In this document: positions 7,980-17,169 of the stretch, in pieces
Position numbering within the stretch: position 1 is the first letter of the stretch
Layout of the letters: each line of letters begins with the position of its first letter
DNA from: a virus
IMG/VR virus record: IMGVR_UViG_3300007734_000639
Coordinates: 1-36,750 of that record
DNA: 36,750 nt
Direction: 5' to 3' (one strand)
Notes under the pieces: model-generated
Seen by the model: the letters and a program-made list of their open reading frames with translations, nothing else
Told to the model about the DNA's origin: nothing
Databases searched by the model: none
Translations under genes and position numbers: made by a program

Positions 7980-8591
7980 ATGGCCGTACTCGCAGGAAAC
8001 GCAGCCGACATCTACATCGCCACCGGATCGGGCACCGCCATGACGGGGGAGGCAGTAACCTCCCTCGGCAGCGGTGTCTACCAGATCACCAACACGGTGA
8101 AACGGGCGATCAACCCAAACGCCAGCGTGACTGTGCTCGATGGCGTCTCGACCGTGCCGAAGGCCAACTATCAAATCGGCTGGGCATCGGGGAAGATCAC
8201 ACTCACGAATGGGTATACCGCCGGAGGAACCATCACGATCACCGCCGAATACCTCACGCTGGCGCAGGCCGCGCAGGCGTTTGAGTGGTCCTACGATTCC
8301 GAAGTCATCACCGAGGAGTCGCAGACGTTCGGCGACACGTGGAAAGAGCGGACGCTAGTTATGAAATCGGGCACGATTTCCTTCCAGCGCTTCTACACTA
8401 ACGCCTACTTCGCCAACACGAACCTGGGCAGCTACTACGTGCTCTACCTGTACACGGATTTGGCCGGCAACGACCGCTTCATGGCGGCCGGGCATATGTC
8501 GAGCACTGGCATCACGTCGGGCGAAAACGAACTTCTGAAGGAAAACGTCAGCTTTGCTCTGCATGGCGAAGTGGACTTCTCGACCACGTAA
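7980..8591 (+). CDS. Second tail tube-like protein with extra N-terminal beta domain
   Basis: 203 aa. Residues about 95-203 are paralogous to the preceding tail tube protein: both carry (S/T)Q(T/S)FGDTWKERT and a start of the form MAV-GNAA. Residues about 20-90 form an added beta-rich module ('VYQITNTVKRAINPNASV', 'YTAGGTITITAEYL') of a kind seen in other phage tail proteins. GGAG lies 7 nt before the ATG. It may be the main tube subunit with a surface domain, or a minor tube protein used at low copy. Which of the two is the bulk subunit cannot be decided from sequence. Confidence 0.75.
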   Translation: MAVLAGNAADIYIATGSGTAMTGEAVTSLGSGVYQITNTVKRAINPNASVTVLDGVSTVPKANYQIGWASGKITLTNGYTAGGTITITAEYLTLAQAAQAFEWSYDSEVITEESQTFGDTWKERTLVMKSGTISFQRFYTNAYFANTNLGSYYVLYLYTDLAGNDRFMAAGHMSSTGITSGENELLKENVSFALHGEVDFSTT

Positions 8592-8782
8592 TGTACTACG
8601 ACAAACAGGCGCGGGCGCTAGTCGTTCCCGTGTCCGAAATTGCGCGCGTTGAACGCGACGGCGCGGAAATCGACTTCACGAACGGGTGGGTACTGAACCT
8701 TCCCGGAACTATCACGATCACGGCAAAGGAGCCCAATGAGCAAGATCCTGGACCGCGTATTAGCGGCCGAGCTGAAGACTGA
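8591..8782 (+). CDS. Small conserved-position tail protein, unknown function
   Basis: 63 aa. Starts MYYDKQARALVV, with beta-strand-like segments 'VSEIARVERDGAEIDFTNGW' and a charged, Pro-rich tail. ATG 8591 overlaps the upstream stop as TAATG, so translation could be re-initiated. There is no clear ribosome site, and the last 47 bases overlap the chaperone gene. The N-terminal 45 residues look like a real short beta domain; the tail overlapping the next gene looks accidental. The function is unknown. Confidence 0.5.
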   Translation: MYYDKQARALVVPVSEIARVERDGAEIDFTNGWVLNLPGTITITAKEPNEQDPGPRISGRAED

Positions 8783-9083
8783 AGACCTGTTTGTTCCCCA
8801 GTGGGGGGAGACGGTCCGCGTGCGCGAGTTCAACGCGGGCGAACGTGTTGACTTTGTGAAGGATGCCCAAGGCCAGACGCGCGTGGCTACCGTTCGCGCG
8901 GTGATCGCGTGCGTGACTGACCCGGAAACCGGCAAGCAGGTATTCGAGCGCGCGCATCAGGACATGCTTCTCACGAAATCGGCGGCGGCAGTCGAGCTGA
9001 TCGGCGAAAAGATTCTCAAGCTCTCCGGCATCCTCAAAGACGCCGCCGAAGACCTTGAAAAAAACTCACAGGCGAGCGTCTAA
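8736..9083 (+). CDS. Tail assembly chaperone, short (G-like) form
   Basis: 115 aa. Analogue of lambda gpG: binds the tape measure protein and helps recruit tube subunits, then leaves the tail. Start ATG 8736 has AAAGGAG at good spacing. The helical sequence 'KILDRVLAAELKTEDLFVPQWGE' and 'FNAGERVDFVKDA' fit this class, as does the position immediately before the tape measure. Near its end, codons GAA AAA AAC form a slippery site, from which a -1 shift makes the longer GT form (8736-9253). Confidence 0.85.
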   Translation: MSKILDRVLAAELKTEDLFVPQWGETVRVREFNAGERVDFVKDAQGQTRVATVRAVIACVTDPETGKQVFERAHQDMLLTKSAAAVELIGEKILKLSGILKDAAEDLEKNSQASV

Positions 9084-9253
9084 GCCTCTTCGCGCTCGCC
9101 GAACTCCTCCATATGCCCGTGTGCGAACTTAGCACGCGGATGTCCTCCTCTGAAATGACCGAATGGGCCGCCTATCTGCGCATCAAAAACGCGGAGATGG
9201 ACAAAGCCGCGAAGTCACAGCAAGCTCCTTCTACCCCCACGCGACGCCGGTAA
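8736..9253 (+). CDS. Tail assembly chaperone, -1 frameshift (GT-like) product
   Basis: About 172 aa, made if ribosomes slip -1 at A_AAA_AAC (9059-9065). The shifted frame runs open from 9065 to TAA 9251-9253. It encodes 'FALAELLHMP', 'CELSTRMSSSEMTEWAAYLR' and a basic tail ending RRR. The part with Met-Thr/Ser-Glu-(x)-Glu-Trp-x-x-Tyr is typical of the T domain of lambda-like GT proteins. The downstream frame has no usable start of its own near the junction, and the tape measure begins 4 bases after its stop. The alternative, a separate T gene starting at an internal ATG, is less likely. Confidence 0.82.
9059..9100 (+). promoter_or_regulatory. Programmed -1 ribosomal frameshift signal
   Basis: Slippery heptamer A AAA AAC at 9059-9065, in the zero frame as GAA AAA AAC. 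A 5-base spacer (9066-9070) is followed by a perfect 8-bp stem GGCGAGCG (9071-9078) / CGCTCGCC (9093-9100) with a 14-base loop that contains the zero-frame stop codon (9081-9083). Heptamer, spacer and stem all match the known design of -1 frameshift sites. Confidence 0.85.
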
Positions 9254-9256
9254 ATC

Positions 9257-11743
9257 ATGCCAATTCTCTCAAATCTCATTGTGCGCATTGGCGCGAGCAC
9301 CAACGATTTTGACAAGCAGGTAAACGCCTCGCTGAACAAAGTGAAGCGGTTCGCGTCCGACGTTACGGCGGCGGGCACCGCGCTATCCATTGGCTTTTCC
9401 GCGCCGCTGATCGCCGCGGGCGCCGCCGCCATCAAGGCCGGCTCCGACATGGAATCGCTCACCATGGGCCTCAAGGCCGTCATGAAAACGAGCGAAGCCA
9501 CGGCGGCCGAAATGGCGAAGCTGCGCGAGGTGGCGAAGCTGCCAGGCCTTGGGCTGGAAGAGGCCGTCAAGGGCACGATTCGCCTTCAAATCCTGGGCAA
9601 TTCTGCCGATCAGTCGCGCCGTATCATGGGCGAACTCGGCAACGCGCTGGCTGTCGTCGGTGGCGGGCGCGAAGACTTCAACGAGGTCATCCGGCAGTTA
9701 TCCCAATTGGGAGCCGTCGGCAAGGTCACAAAAGAAAACCTCGACCCGATCATTGAGCGCATCCCGCAACTCGCCGCGATCATCAAGGAAAAGTTTGGCG
9801 CTGAAGCGCTGGGCGACCCCGCGAAGACGTTCGAGCGCATGGGGATTTCTTCGCAGAAATTCATCCAGATCATCACGGACGAACTGGCAAAGGGTGAGCG
9901 CGCCGGGAATACCTACAAGAACTCCTGGGAGAATATCCAGATGGCCGCGAAGGACGCGGCGGCCGAGTTCGGGAAGACGCTTCTGCCCATCGCGCAGCGC
10001 GTGTTGGACGACTTTCTGACGCCGGGCATTGAGAAGGCGAAGGCACTGGCTACCGAGTTTCGTAATTTGCCGCAACCTACGCAGGACTGGGCGCTCGCTC
10101 TCGGGGCTGTGACTATAGCCACCCCGCTCGTTATCACCGGCCTAGCAATGATGGTCGAGAAGGTGACCTTTATTACTGGGGCCGCGTTGAAAATGGTTTC
10201 AATTGGCGGCTCGGTGGTAGCGTGGCTAAAAGCCTTTGCGGGCGGCCTATCTTTCGCCGGACTTGCTGCCACCGCTGCCGCTGCTGGCGTTGGCTTGTTC
10301 CTGAAATGGCTGATCGACCATGGCGGTAAGCCGGTGGATACAACGGCGCAGGCCATAGGTGAGCTGAATAACAAACTTGGGCTCACTGGCAAGACGGCAA
10401 GCGAGATGGTGCTTCCGTTTGGGCTTGCGTCCGAGGGAATTATCCAGTTTGGGAAGAATCTCCCCATCGTCAAGAAAAGCGTCATCGAACTAACCGAAGC
10501 GCAAAAAAAAGCGGCCGAAGAAGCGCGCAAGGCCGCCGAAGAAGCCTACAAGCACTCTTTCGCTGGACTCGCAGAGGCAGAAAGTACCTCGCGCTTGCAA
10601 AGCGCACTGAAAGCCGCGTCGTCAGCATGGCTGGACTACAACACTATGCACGATTTAGGCGGCAAGAAGATGACCGAAATGCGGAGCGAAATGGGCTGGC
10701 TGACAGAAGCATCTCAAAAATATGCAGCTTCGTTGAAATCCTATGGTGATTCACTGAAGGCGTTAATGGGCATCCAAATGCCCACGCCGCTTGGGTTTCC
10801 AGAGTTGCCAAATCGTCCTTTTGGGTCTGCGTCTGAACTTGGGCGTGAAGCAGCGAGCGCACTTGGAATTGAAACCGAAGCGCAGCGCTCAAAGCGCATC
10901 GCTGATTTGCAAAAGCACGCAGATACCCTGCGCGAGTTAAACCGGCGCGGCGATCCGAATGTGTCCGGGAACATGGTTATCGAGGCAGAGCAGAAGCTCA
11001 AGAAGGCAATCGACGATACGGGAAATGCCGCAAGTAAAGCCGGAAAAACACAGTCAAAAGCCTATCAACAGGTTTCAACTGTCGTAACCGACCTATCGCG
11101 CGGCATCACCGACCTGATCTTCAAGGGCGGCAAGCTGGGCGACATGCTCACCAACGTGGCGAAGCAGGCCGCGCAGTCCATCACGCGCCTACTCATCGAA
11201 GGCGCGCTGAAAAAGCTGACCGATAAGCTATTCGACGTTGGCGGTCTGATGGGCAAGGTCTTCGGCGGTGGCACTGGCGTTGTCAAGTCCGTGACGGACG
11301 GCATGGGTGATCTTGGCGGAGCGGCCGGGAAAGTCAGCGGCGGTATCGGCGGCGCAGCTAATGGGGCGACAAAAGCCGCTTCAGGCATGATGGGCGCGGT
11401 TAGCATGGTCGCAGATGTGGCCACTGCTCTTTCATCTGTTATCGGAAACCTGCAGATGATGGGCATGAACAAATCTTTAGACATCATCGTAAAGCACACC
11501 CTCCAGACCGCCAACGACCTCGCCAATCTCCGCGCCGATGAATGGCTCCGCGAGGGACATCTATTCGCCAAGCTCGACGACATGTGGCGCACCAACATTG
11601 GCATCTACGACCTACTGGGCCGTGGCGCGGTGGCGGGCGGCGGCGCGTCGGTCGTCATCAACCTCAACGGCGGCGATCCCAAGGCCGCGCTCGAAGAAAT
11701 CACCCGGACCCTGAAGCAGTACGGCGTCATCCCCCGCGGCTAA
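9257..11743 (+). CDS. Tail tape measure protein
   Basis: 828 aa, the largest tail-core protein; its length sets tail length. The N-terminal region has 'MPILSNLIVRIGASTNDFDK' and 'GTALSIGFSAPLIAAGAAAI'. Then comes 'SDMESLTMGLKAVMKTSEAT', the usual tape measure motif. A hydrophobic stretch lies at about residues 276-355, a Lys/Glu/Ala coiled coil near 414-432, and a typical C-terminal segment ('DLSRGITDLIFKGGKLGDML', about residues 614-633). It starts 4 bases after the frameshifted chaperone stop. The hydrophobic stretch could form the membrane pore during DNA ejection. Confidence 0.95.
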   Translation: MPILSNLIVRIGASTNDFDKQVNASLNKVKRFASDVTAAGTALSIGFSAPLIAAGAAAIKAGSDMESLTMGLKAVMKTSEATAAEMAKLREVAKLPGLGLEEAVKGTIRLQILGNSADQSRRIMGELGNALAVVGGGREDFNEVIRQLSQLGAVGKVTKENLDPIIERIPQLAAIIKEKFGAEALGDPAKTFERMGISSQKFIQIITDELAKGERAGNTYKNSWENIQMAAKDAAAEFGKTLLPIAQRVLDDFLTPGIEKAKALATEFRNLPQPTQDWALALGAVTIATPLVITGLAMMVEKVTFITGAALKMVSIGGSVVAWLKAFAGGLSFAGLAATAAAAGVGLFLKWLIDHGGKPVDTTAQAIGELNNKLGLTGKTASEMVLPFGLASEGIIQFGKNLPIVKKSVIELTEAQKKAAEEARKAAEEAYKHSFAGLAEAESTSRLQSALKAASSAWLDYNTMHDLGGKKMTEMRSEMGWLTEASQKYAASLKSYGDSLKALMGIQMPTPLGFPELPNRPFGSASELGREAASALGIETEAQRSKRIADLQKHADTLRELNRRGDPNVSGNMVIEAEQKLKKAIDDTGNAASKAGKTQSKAYQQVSTVVTDLSRGITDLIFKGGKLGDMLTNVAKQAAQSITRLLIEGALKKLTDKLFDVGGLMGKVFGGGTGVVKSVTDGMGDLGGAAGKVSGGIGGAANGATKAASGMMGAVSMVADVATALSSVIGNLQMMGMNKSLDIIVKHTLQTANDLANLRADEWLREGHLFAKLDDMWRTNIGIYDLLGRGAVAGGGASVVINLNGGDPKAALEEITRTLKQYGVIPRG

Positions 11744-11746
11744 ACC

Positions 11747-13618
11747 TTGCCTAATCCCATCGTAAAAATCGACGGTACCACCGTCTCTGCGAAGCAAGGC
11801 ACGCTCGATATGTCCTACTCGCTGGGCTCCCGCGCCGGGTTGAGCGTGACGGTCATTAGCGAAGACGGCAGCTATCGCCCGGTCGTCGGCAAAGACCTCG
11901 AACTATTCGAGGGCGCGACGAAACTATGGGCCGGCTCTGTTGACGAAGTGGACGAATTTTCGATCACGGAAGCCAACCCGACCGGGCGCTATTATGCCAT
12001 CCGCGCCGTTTCATGGGAACAGTATCTTGACCGCCGCTTCTGCTACAACACCAGCACCGGCCGCCCGCTGATTTATGAGCGGAACTTCGAGTACACAGCC
12101 AACGCCGGTACGGACACGCTGACATGCACAGTGGCGCATAGCCTCTCGAACGGCGATAAAGTGCGCGTCAAGGCTCACGCCAATGGCGCGGTTCCGGGCG
12201 GTCTCTCGGCCACCGTTGAATATTTCGTGATCTCCGCCAGCGGCGCGGCGCTGCAACTCTCACTGACATCGGGCGGTGCCGCGGTCAACATCACCGACGC
12301 GGGCACGCTAGATCAAATTCTCATCACCAACCGGGCTGGGCTGATCGTGGCGTCGCTGCTTACCGACGCGGCCACATCCGAGCCAATCGGAACAGCTAAT
12401 ATCGACAGCGGCGCGGTGGTCGATACCGTTATCTTTGACGCGGGCACGTCCGTCTCTGAAGCCATCGCCGCCCTGGCTGACGCCTCGAACTATGTGTGGT
12501 GGATTGACGAGGAGCGCGATCTATTTTTCAAGCCGCGTACCTTTGCAACCGCGCCATTTTCGATCAATAACACCAGCGGCAACTATCGAAACATCCGCGT
12601 GCGCACCACGCGCGAAGATAAATGCAACTCCGCGCTCGTCAACGTGGATATTGAGCAGATCGGGTACGAAGATGAATCCTTCACTGGCAACGGCTCCACG
12701 GTCAAATGGTCCCTCGCCAACCCCGTCGGGCAGATCGTGCGCGTTCAAGTCAACGGCGAGGACAAAGAGTTCGCCCAGTGGTTGACCGACTCCGACCGGG
12801 CCTATTACTACGAAATCGGCAAGGTCTACATTCGGCAGGATGCCGACGAAACCGTACTCACGGCGGCACATACGCTCCGCGTGGTCTATCGCAAGTTTGG
12901 CGCAAACACGATTGCCGAAGAGGATAGCGCAGGCATCTCCACCACCGCCACGCTCGAAGGCAATAGCGGCATCTACGCGCTGCCGTTTGACCGTCCAGGC
13001 ATTGGGCAGCAACAGGCCAGCGTTGAAGGCTTGGCTCTGGTGGCCGCGCGCAAGAATAACGCGGTCGAAATCACCTACGAAACCGACCAGCAGGTAGAGG
13101 CGACGTGCCACACGCTGCGGCCTGGGCAACTCCAGACCATTCAAAACAGCTACTTCAACGTGGCCAGCGGGACGTACCTCATCCGTGAAGTGTCACTTCG
13201 CGACGCGTGGGGCCAATGGCTCCAGTTCACGGTCAAAGCCATCAGCACAAACCGGCTGGGCGGAGCGGTAGAGTTCTGGAAGTCCATGGCGGGCGGCTCG
13301 TCTGGCGGCGGTGCCACGAGCTCGTTTGCGGCCGGCGGCTCGACCGGCACTGGCGGCAGTTCAACGCCCATCGAAATCACGCTGACGGCCAATACCATTA
13401 TCGCTAGCCCGTACACGCCCACGGCGGCCGACCTGATGACCGTCTACGTGACGCAGGGAGCTGGGCCGTACACGATCAGCTTCGATTCCGATTTCAATAC
13501 AAATTTCGGCTCCACGCTCCCTGGCAAATCCGGCGCGGTTACGTGCTTCCAGTTCCGCGGGCGTGCCGACGGCAAGTGGTGGGCGGTATGCGCGCCCTAT
13601 TCGGTTCTCTATGAATAA
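11747..13618 (+). CDS. Tail tip / baseplate hub protein
   Basis: 623 aa. Position after the tape measure and domain style suggest the hub that closes the tail tube and carries fibres. The N-terminal beta region (residues 1-110) has 'GTLDMSYSLGSRAGLSVTV' and 'LWAGSVDEVDE'. An inserted beta module lies near residues 112-190. Then 'EAIAALADASNYVWWIDEER' resembles hub proteins of the gp27/gpD group, and a Gly/Ser-rich linker (about residues 515-545) leads to a small C-terminal beta domain. Start is TTG 11747, 3 bases after the tape measure stop; the first in-frame ATG would remove 21 residues of the beta region. It is unusual that no separate distal-tail or L/K/I-type genes are present. Confidence 0.78.
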   Translation: MPNPIVKIDGTTVSAKQGTLDMSYSLGSRAGLSVTVISEDGSYRPVVGKDLELFEGATKLWAGSVDEVDEFSITEANPTGRYYAIRAVSWEQYLDRRFCYNTSTGRPLIYERNFEYTANAGTDTLTCTVAHSLSNGDKVRVKAHANGAVPGGLSATVEYFVISASGAALQLSLTSGGAAVNITDAGTLDQILITNRAGLIVASLLTDAATSEPIGTANIDSGAVVDTVIFDAGTSVSEAIAALADASNYVWWIDEERDLFFKPRTFATAPFSINNTSGNYRNIRVRTTREDKCNSALVNVDIEQIGYEDESFTGNGSTVKWSLANPVGQIVRVQVNGEDKEFAQWLTDSDRAYYYEIGKVYIRQDADETVLTAAHTLRVVYRKFGANTIAEEDSAGISTTATLEGNSGIYALPFDRPGIGQQQASVEGLALVAARKNNAVEITYETDQQVEATCHTLRPGQLQTIQNSYFNVASGTYLIREVSLRDAWGQWLQFTVKAISTNRLGGAVEFWKSMAGGSSGGGATSSFAAGGSTGTGGSSTPIEITLTANTIIASPYTPTAADLMTVYVTQGAGPYTISFDSDFNTNFGSTLPGKSGAVTCFQFRGRADGKWWAVCAPYSVLYE

Positions 13619-16600
13619 ACCCCTCCTACTTTGCGCCCTGGCCGCCCTGGCGGCGTTCGGGCAGTCACAGACGCCTCTTACCATCACCCAAAGCGCCGGA
13701 AGCGCCACGGGCGAACTGCGGATGCAGGAGCGGCGCACGAACGGACAGGACTACGTGGGCATCCGCGCGCCGCAATCGGTGGCGGCGAATACCGTCTGGA
13801 CCCTCCCGAGTGCCGACGGCACCAGCGGCCAATGCCTCCAGACCGACGGCGCTGGAAGTTGGCGATGGGCGGCGTGCGGCGGCACTGTCTCGATGCCCTC
13901 CTATGACTGGAGCCAAGCACCCGGAGGCTCGATTGCAGTTGGCGCGAATACCATCACGCTGACGCCCTGCCCAGCCTCAGTTGACGGCACAAACTCAGGC
14001 CACTATGTGTACCTGAGCGGCGGCACCGGCACGGCTGAATATGTGCTTATCACGGGCGGAACCTGCACCAGCGGCGCGGCCACGGGAACCATTCAGTTCA
14101 CCGCCGCCAACACGCACACGGGCGGCTGGGCTGCATCTAGCGCATCCGATGGCCTACAAGAAGCACTGTACTCGGTAGCTGACGGCGCGCGAGTAGCTGT
14201 GGTGGTCCCGGAAGGCTCGTATAACATCTATGCCACAGTGAGCGCCGGAACGCGGCCGGTAACCGTGGCCTGCGCCTCTCTCGGTGCCATTTTTTCCGTC
14301 AAATCAAACAGCATAACCCTGCTCGACTCGCGCAGCGGAACCGGGCCGCAAGTCAGCAACTGCACGTTCCGCAACGACGACTCTATGACCGGAGTGACGG
14401 CGATCTACAGCAATAGCGCGGACGGGCCATCGAGCGGCGGAGCGTTTGCTGGTCGCATCGAAAATAACTGGTTTGTGAACTTCGACAAGTCCATCCACTC
14501 AGTCACGACGAACGGCTGGCACATCGTCGGCAATCACATTATTTCTTCGCCGGGATACAACGCCACGGCGGCAATCCACACGGAATCGCTGACCAACGGG
14601 GACCAGGGAACGGGGTTGATCGCTGGCAACATTATCACCTGTTCAGCCACTTGTACCTATGGGCTATTGTGGAACGGGCCGGGAGCTTTGCAGTTAAAGC
14701 ACAATAACTTCAATGGCTACACGACGCAGGTTCATTTGCAGCCCGCCTTCGGTACGGCGTCCGCAAGTGGCTCCACGGTCACCTGGCAGAGCGGGAACAA
14801 GTTTCGCACGAACTGGGTCGGGACTACGATCTATGTGGGCAGCACGGGCCGCACGATTGCGTCGGTTGATAGCGATACCAAAATCACCACCAGTACCAGC
14901 ATCGGCACTATTAGCACGACCGACTTTTACATCAACCAAAGCTCGCAGGTGTCCGTGATGTCGAACAACTTCGACGCGGGCACCAATACGCAATACGGCG
15001 TGCGGTGGACCGGTGCAGTCCCCTTCCAAAACGCGCAAGTCGAGAGCAACTTTTTTTCTAACTGGTCCGCCGTCAACAACCACCAAGCCATCACTATTGA
15101 ATCTGGAACCAATCTCAACTTCCTCGGCATCCGAAACAACCACATTCAAAGCTCTGGCGGAACGGCGGTGTACGGGATTCGCGTCAAATCCGGGTATGGA
15201 TACGCGGTGGAGAACAACCAGGTCGCCGGATCTACCACTGGCGTATCGCTGGAAACGACAAGCTTATACCCGAAAGTGAGCGGCAATCAGTGCATTCTGG
15301 TCGGCACCGCGTGCCTCACCTCCACGGACGGAACGGCGGAAATCATGGAGTCTAAATCGGTAACCTACGCCGAACTGGCCGCTTTGTCCGCCGCCTCCGG
15401 ATCACGGGTGTACTGCTCTAACTGTTCCGCCGTTTGCGCGACGGCGGGGGCGGGCGCGATTGCCTCGCGCGTAAATGGTTCATGGGTGTGCTCGGACGGC
15501 AGCTCGAGCCGATGGACGCTGAGCGGGTCAAACATCTATCGGGCCTCTCAGGTCGGCATCGGCGCGGCGCCAGTATCGACTGCCGCGCTATCCATTAGCG
15601 GGGGCAGCGGGGCGAATGAACTCTATATCGCCGACGCATCAGGCGCAACCGCGGTTCAACTAATCGCCGAAAACACTTACGGGGTTTTGGGCACCTATAC
15701 CAACCACGAGTTTCATGTGGTTACAGACTCGAACGGTCGGTGGACATTCGGATCGAATGGCATGTTTAAACCGTTCGTAGATGACGCTTACGACATCGGG
15801 CTCACTGGCACGCGGGTGCGCGGCGTGTATGCCAAGTTCGGCGAGTTTTACAAGGCTGGCTCCACTTCGGCCGCCGATTATATCGAAACACGGAAATACA
15901 AGATCAAAGACGCCACCGGCTCGGCCGGCTCGTGGGACATGCAGGCCGACATTACGGCCACCGTGTCGCAGCTTTTTTCACGCGACAACGTGGGTGACCC
16001 GTTCCGGTATTCGGTGCGGCAGTCCCTTGGCGTGGCTGTCAATTACGAGGTGCTGTACGCTTCGCTGATCCCAGGCAAGCGAGACACGGGCCTCGGCCAC
16101 ACCGTCACCGATGCGACGTTTCCGAAGCTCGGCACATCGGCTCAGCCGTGGTCGGAAATCTGGGGGACAAACGGCGATTTCGCGGGTGATCTCACAGTTG
16201 ATGGAAACGCTTCTGTCGGCGGAACCGTTACCGTGACCGGCTTGGCAACCTTCAACGGCCCAGTGGACATGCTGAATGCCGGCATCAACTACATGTACGG
16301 CACGCTCGCCCCGCAGGTGAACAACAGCGGCAGCATTGGCACGTTGGGCTCGCGTTACGGAGATGGGTTCTTTTCTGCCATGGACGTCACGGCGTCGGGC
16401 TTTACGCTGTCCGCAACCACCACTGTCGGCTATGTCTGGACCGCCACCAGTACGGGCGGCGAGGGCTCCTGGCAAGCGGCGAGCGGCGGGCTTCCCGTGG
16501 TGGACACCACTGGCATCGCTAAGGGCTCCAGCGACGCAACGAAGATAGTGCGCTTTGAGGTGGACGGATTCACGACGGCTACCACTCGAACGCTTACTCC

Positions 16601-17048
16601 GCAAAACAACTCATACACCATCGCTGGCACGGACATCTCACAGACTTTCAGCGGCACGCAGACGTTTAGCGGCACGCTATCGGTTACCGGCACGGTTGGG
16701 TATGACTTTGTGCCGAACGCTGACGGAAACTATGTCAACGGAACAACTTCGTTCCGCTGGGGTTCAATTGCAACCTACAACGCGGACTTTAACGGCGTGT
16801 TGACGTTGCAAAGTGGGTCAACAATCACTGGTTCGATATTGCCGACGACAAATAATCTGTACGCCTTGGGCAATACTTCCTACCGAATGTCCAATGTCGC
16901 CACCGTCAACATGAATCTGTCCGGCACGATCACTGCACCCAATGGCAACACCGGACTATCAGCCACGAAGACCGTAGGAGATGGCGCGGGCGGCTCCTGC
17001 ACGATCACTATATCGGGCGGGATCATTACCGCGTCTACCTGCCCGTAA
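13611..17048 (+). CDS. Large tail-fibre-like protein with Sec signal peptide
   Basis: 1145 aa. The start ATG 13611 overlaps the hub stop by 8 bases. The first 19 residues, MNKPLLLCALAALAAFGQS, form a textbook signal peptide (basic residue, hydrophobic core, small residues before a likely cut site). Residues about 200-560 are Asn/Gly/Ser-rich with repeated 'ENNW', 'VGNHIIS', 'LKHNNFNG', 'IRNNHIQS', 'VENNQVAG' turns, as in a right-handed parallel beta helix of phage depolymerase or fibre type. The C-terminal third has about five loose repeats of the form LGxxxxRWxxIxxxNxxFxG. Cysteines are frequent and often paired, which suits an oxidising compartment. It is probably a receptor-binding or surface protein. 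The signal peptide is unexpected for a virion part. Confidence 0.8.
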   Translation: MNKPLLLCALAALAAFGQSQTPLTITQSAGSATGELRMQERRTNGQDYVGIRAPQSVAANTVWTLPSADGTSGQCLQTDGAGSWRWAACGGTVSMPSYDWSQAPGGSIAVGANTITLTPCPASVDGTNSGHYVYLSGGTGTAEYVLITGGTCTSGAATGTIQFTAANTHTGGWAASSASDGLQEALYSVADGARVAVVVPEGSYNIYATVSAGTRPVTVACASLGAIFSVKSNSITLLDSRSGTGPQVSNCTFRNDDSMTGVTAIYSNSADGPSSGGAFAGRIENNWFVNFDKSIHSVTTNGWHIVGNHIISSPGYNATAAIHTESLTNGDQGTGLIAGNIITCSATCTYGLLWNGPGALQLKHNNFNGYTTQVHLQPAFGTASASGSTVTWQSGNKFRTNWVGTTIYVGSTGRTIASVDSDTKITTSTSIGTISTTDFYINQSSQVSVMSNNFDAGTNTQYGVRWTGAVPFQNAQVESNFFSNWSAVNNHQAITIESGTNLNFLGIRNNHIQSSGGTAVYGIRVKSGYGYAVENNQVAGSTTGVSLETTSLYPKVSGNQCILVGTACLTSTDGTAEIMESKSVTYAELAALSAASGSRVYCSNCSAVCATAGAGAIASRVNGSWVCSDGSSSRWTLSGSNIYRASQVGIGAAPVSTAALSISGGSGANELYIADASGATAVQLIAENTYGVLGTYTNHEFHVVTDSNGRWTFGSNGMFKPFVDDAYDIGLTGTRVRGVYAKFGEFYKAGSTSAADYIETRKYKIKDATGSAGSWDMQADITATVSQLFSRDNVGDPFRYSVRQSLGVAVNYEVLYASLIPGKRDTGLGHTVTDATFPKLGTSAQPWSEIWGTNGDFAGDLTVDGNASVGGTVTVTGLATFNGPVDMLNAGINYMYGTLAPQVNNSGSIGTLGSRYGDGFFSAMDVTASGFTLSATTTVGYVWTATSTGGEGSWQAASGGLPVVDTTGIAKGSSDATKIVRFEVDGFTTATTRTLTPQNNSYTIAGTDISQTFSGTQTFSGTLSVTGTVGYDFVPNADGNYVNGTTSFRWGSIATYNADFNGVLTLQSGSTITGSILPTTNNLYALGNTSYRMSNVATVNMNLSGTITAPNGNTGLSATKTVGDGAGGSCTITISGGIITASTCP

Positions 17049-17083
17049 TCTCCCCGCGTGCCATCTCCCGCGCGGGCGCTTCT

Positions 17084-17105
17084 GCGAGTGTGCGAAAACA
17101 CTTGC
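17084..17105 (+). terminator. Hairpin in the gap after the fibre gene
   Basis: The 121-base gap 17049-17169 holds an 8-bp stem GCGAGTGT / ACACTTGC (one G-U pair) with loop GCGAAA, and a second 6-bp stem GCGGCG / CGCCGC near 17143-17159. Neither has a T-tract. Possible weak terminator or mRNA-end structure. There is no promoter I can support. Confidence 0.35.
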
Positions 17106-17169
17106 TCATCTGATCCGCCACGCGCGGAAACAGTAACGGCGGCGTTATGCGCCGCTAGGCATCGACTTT

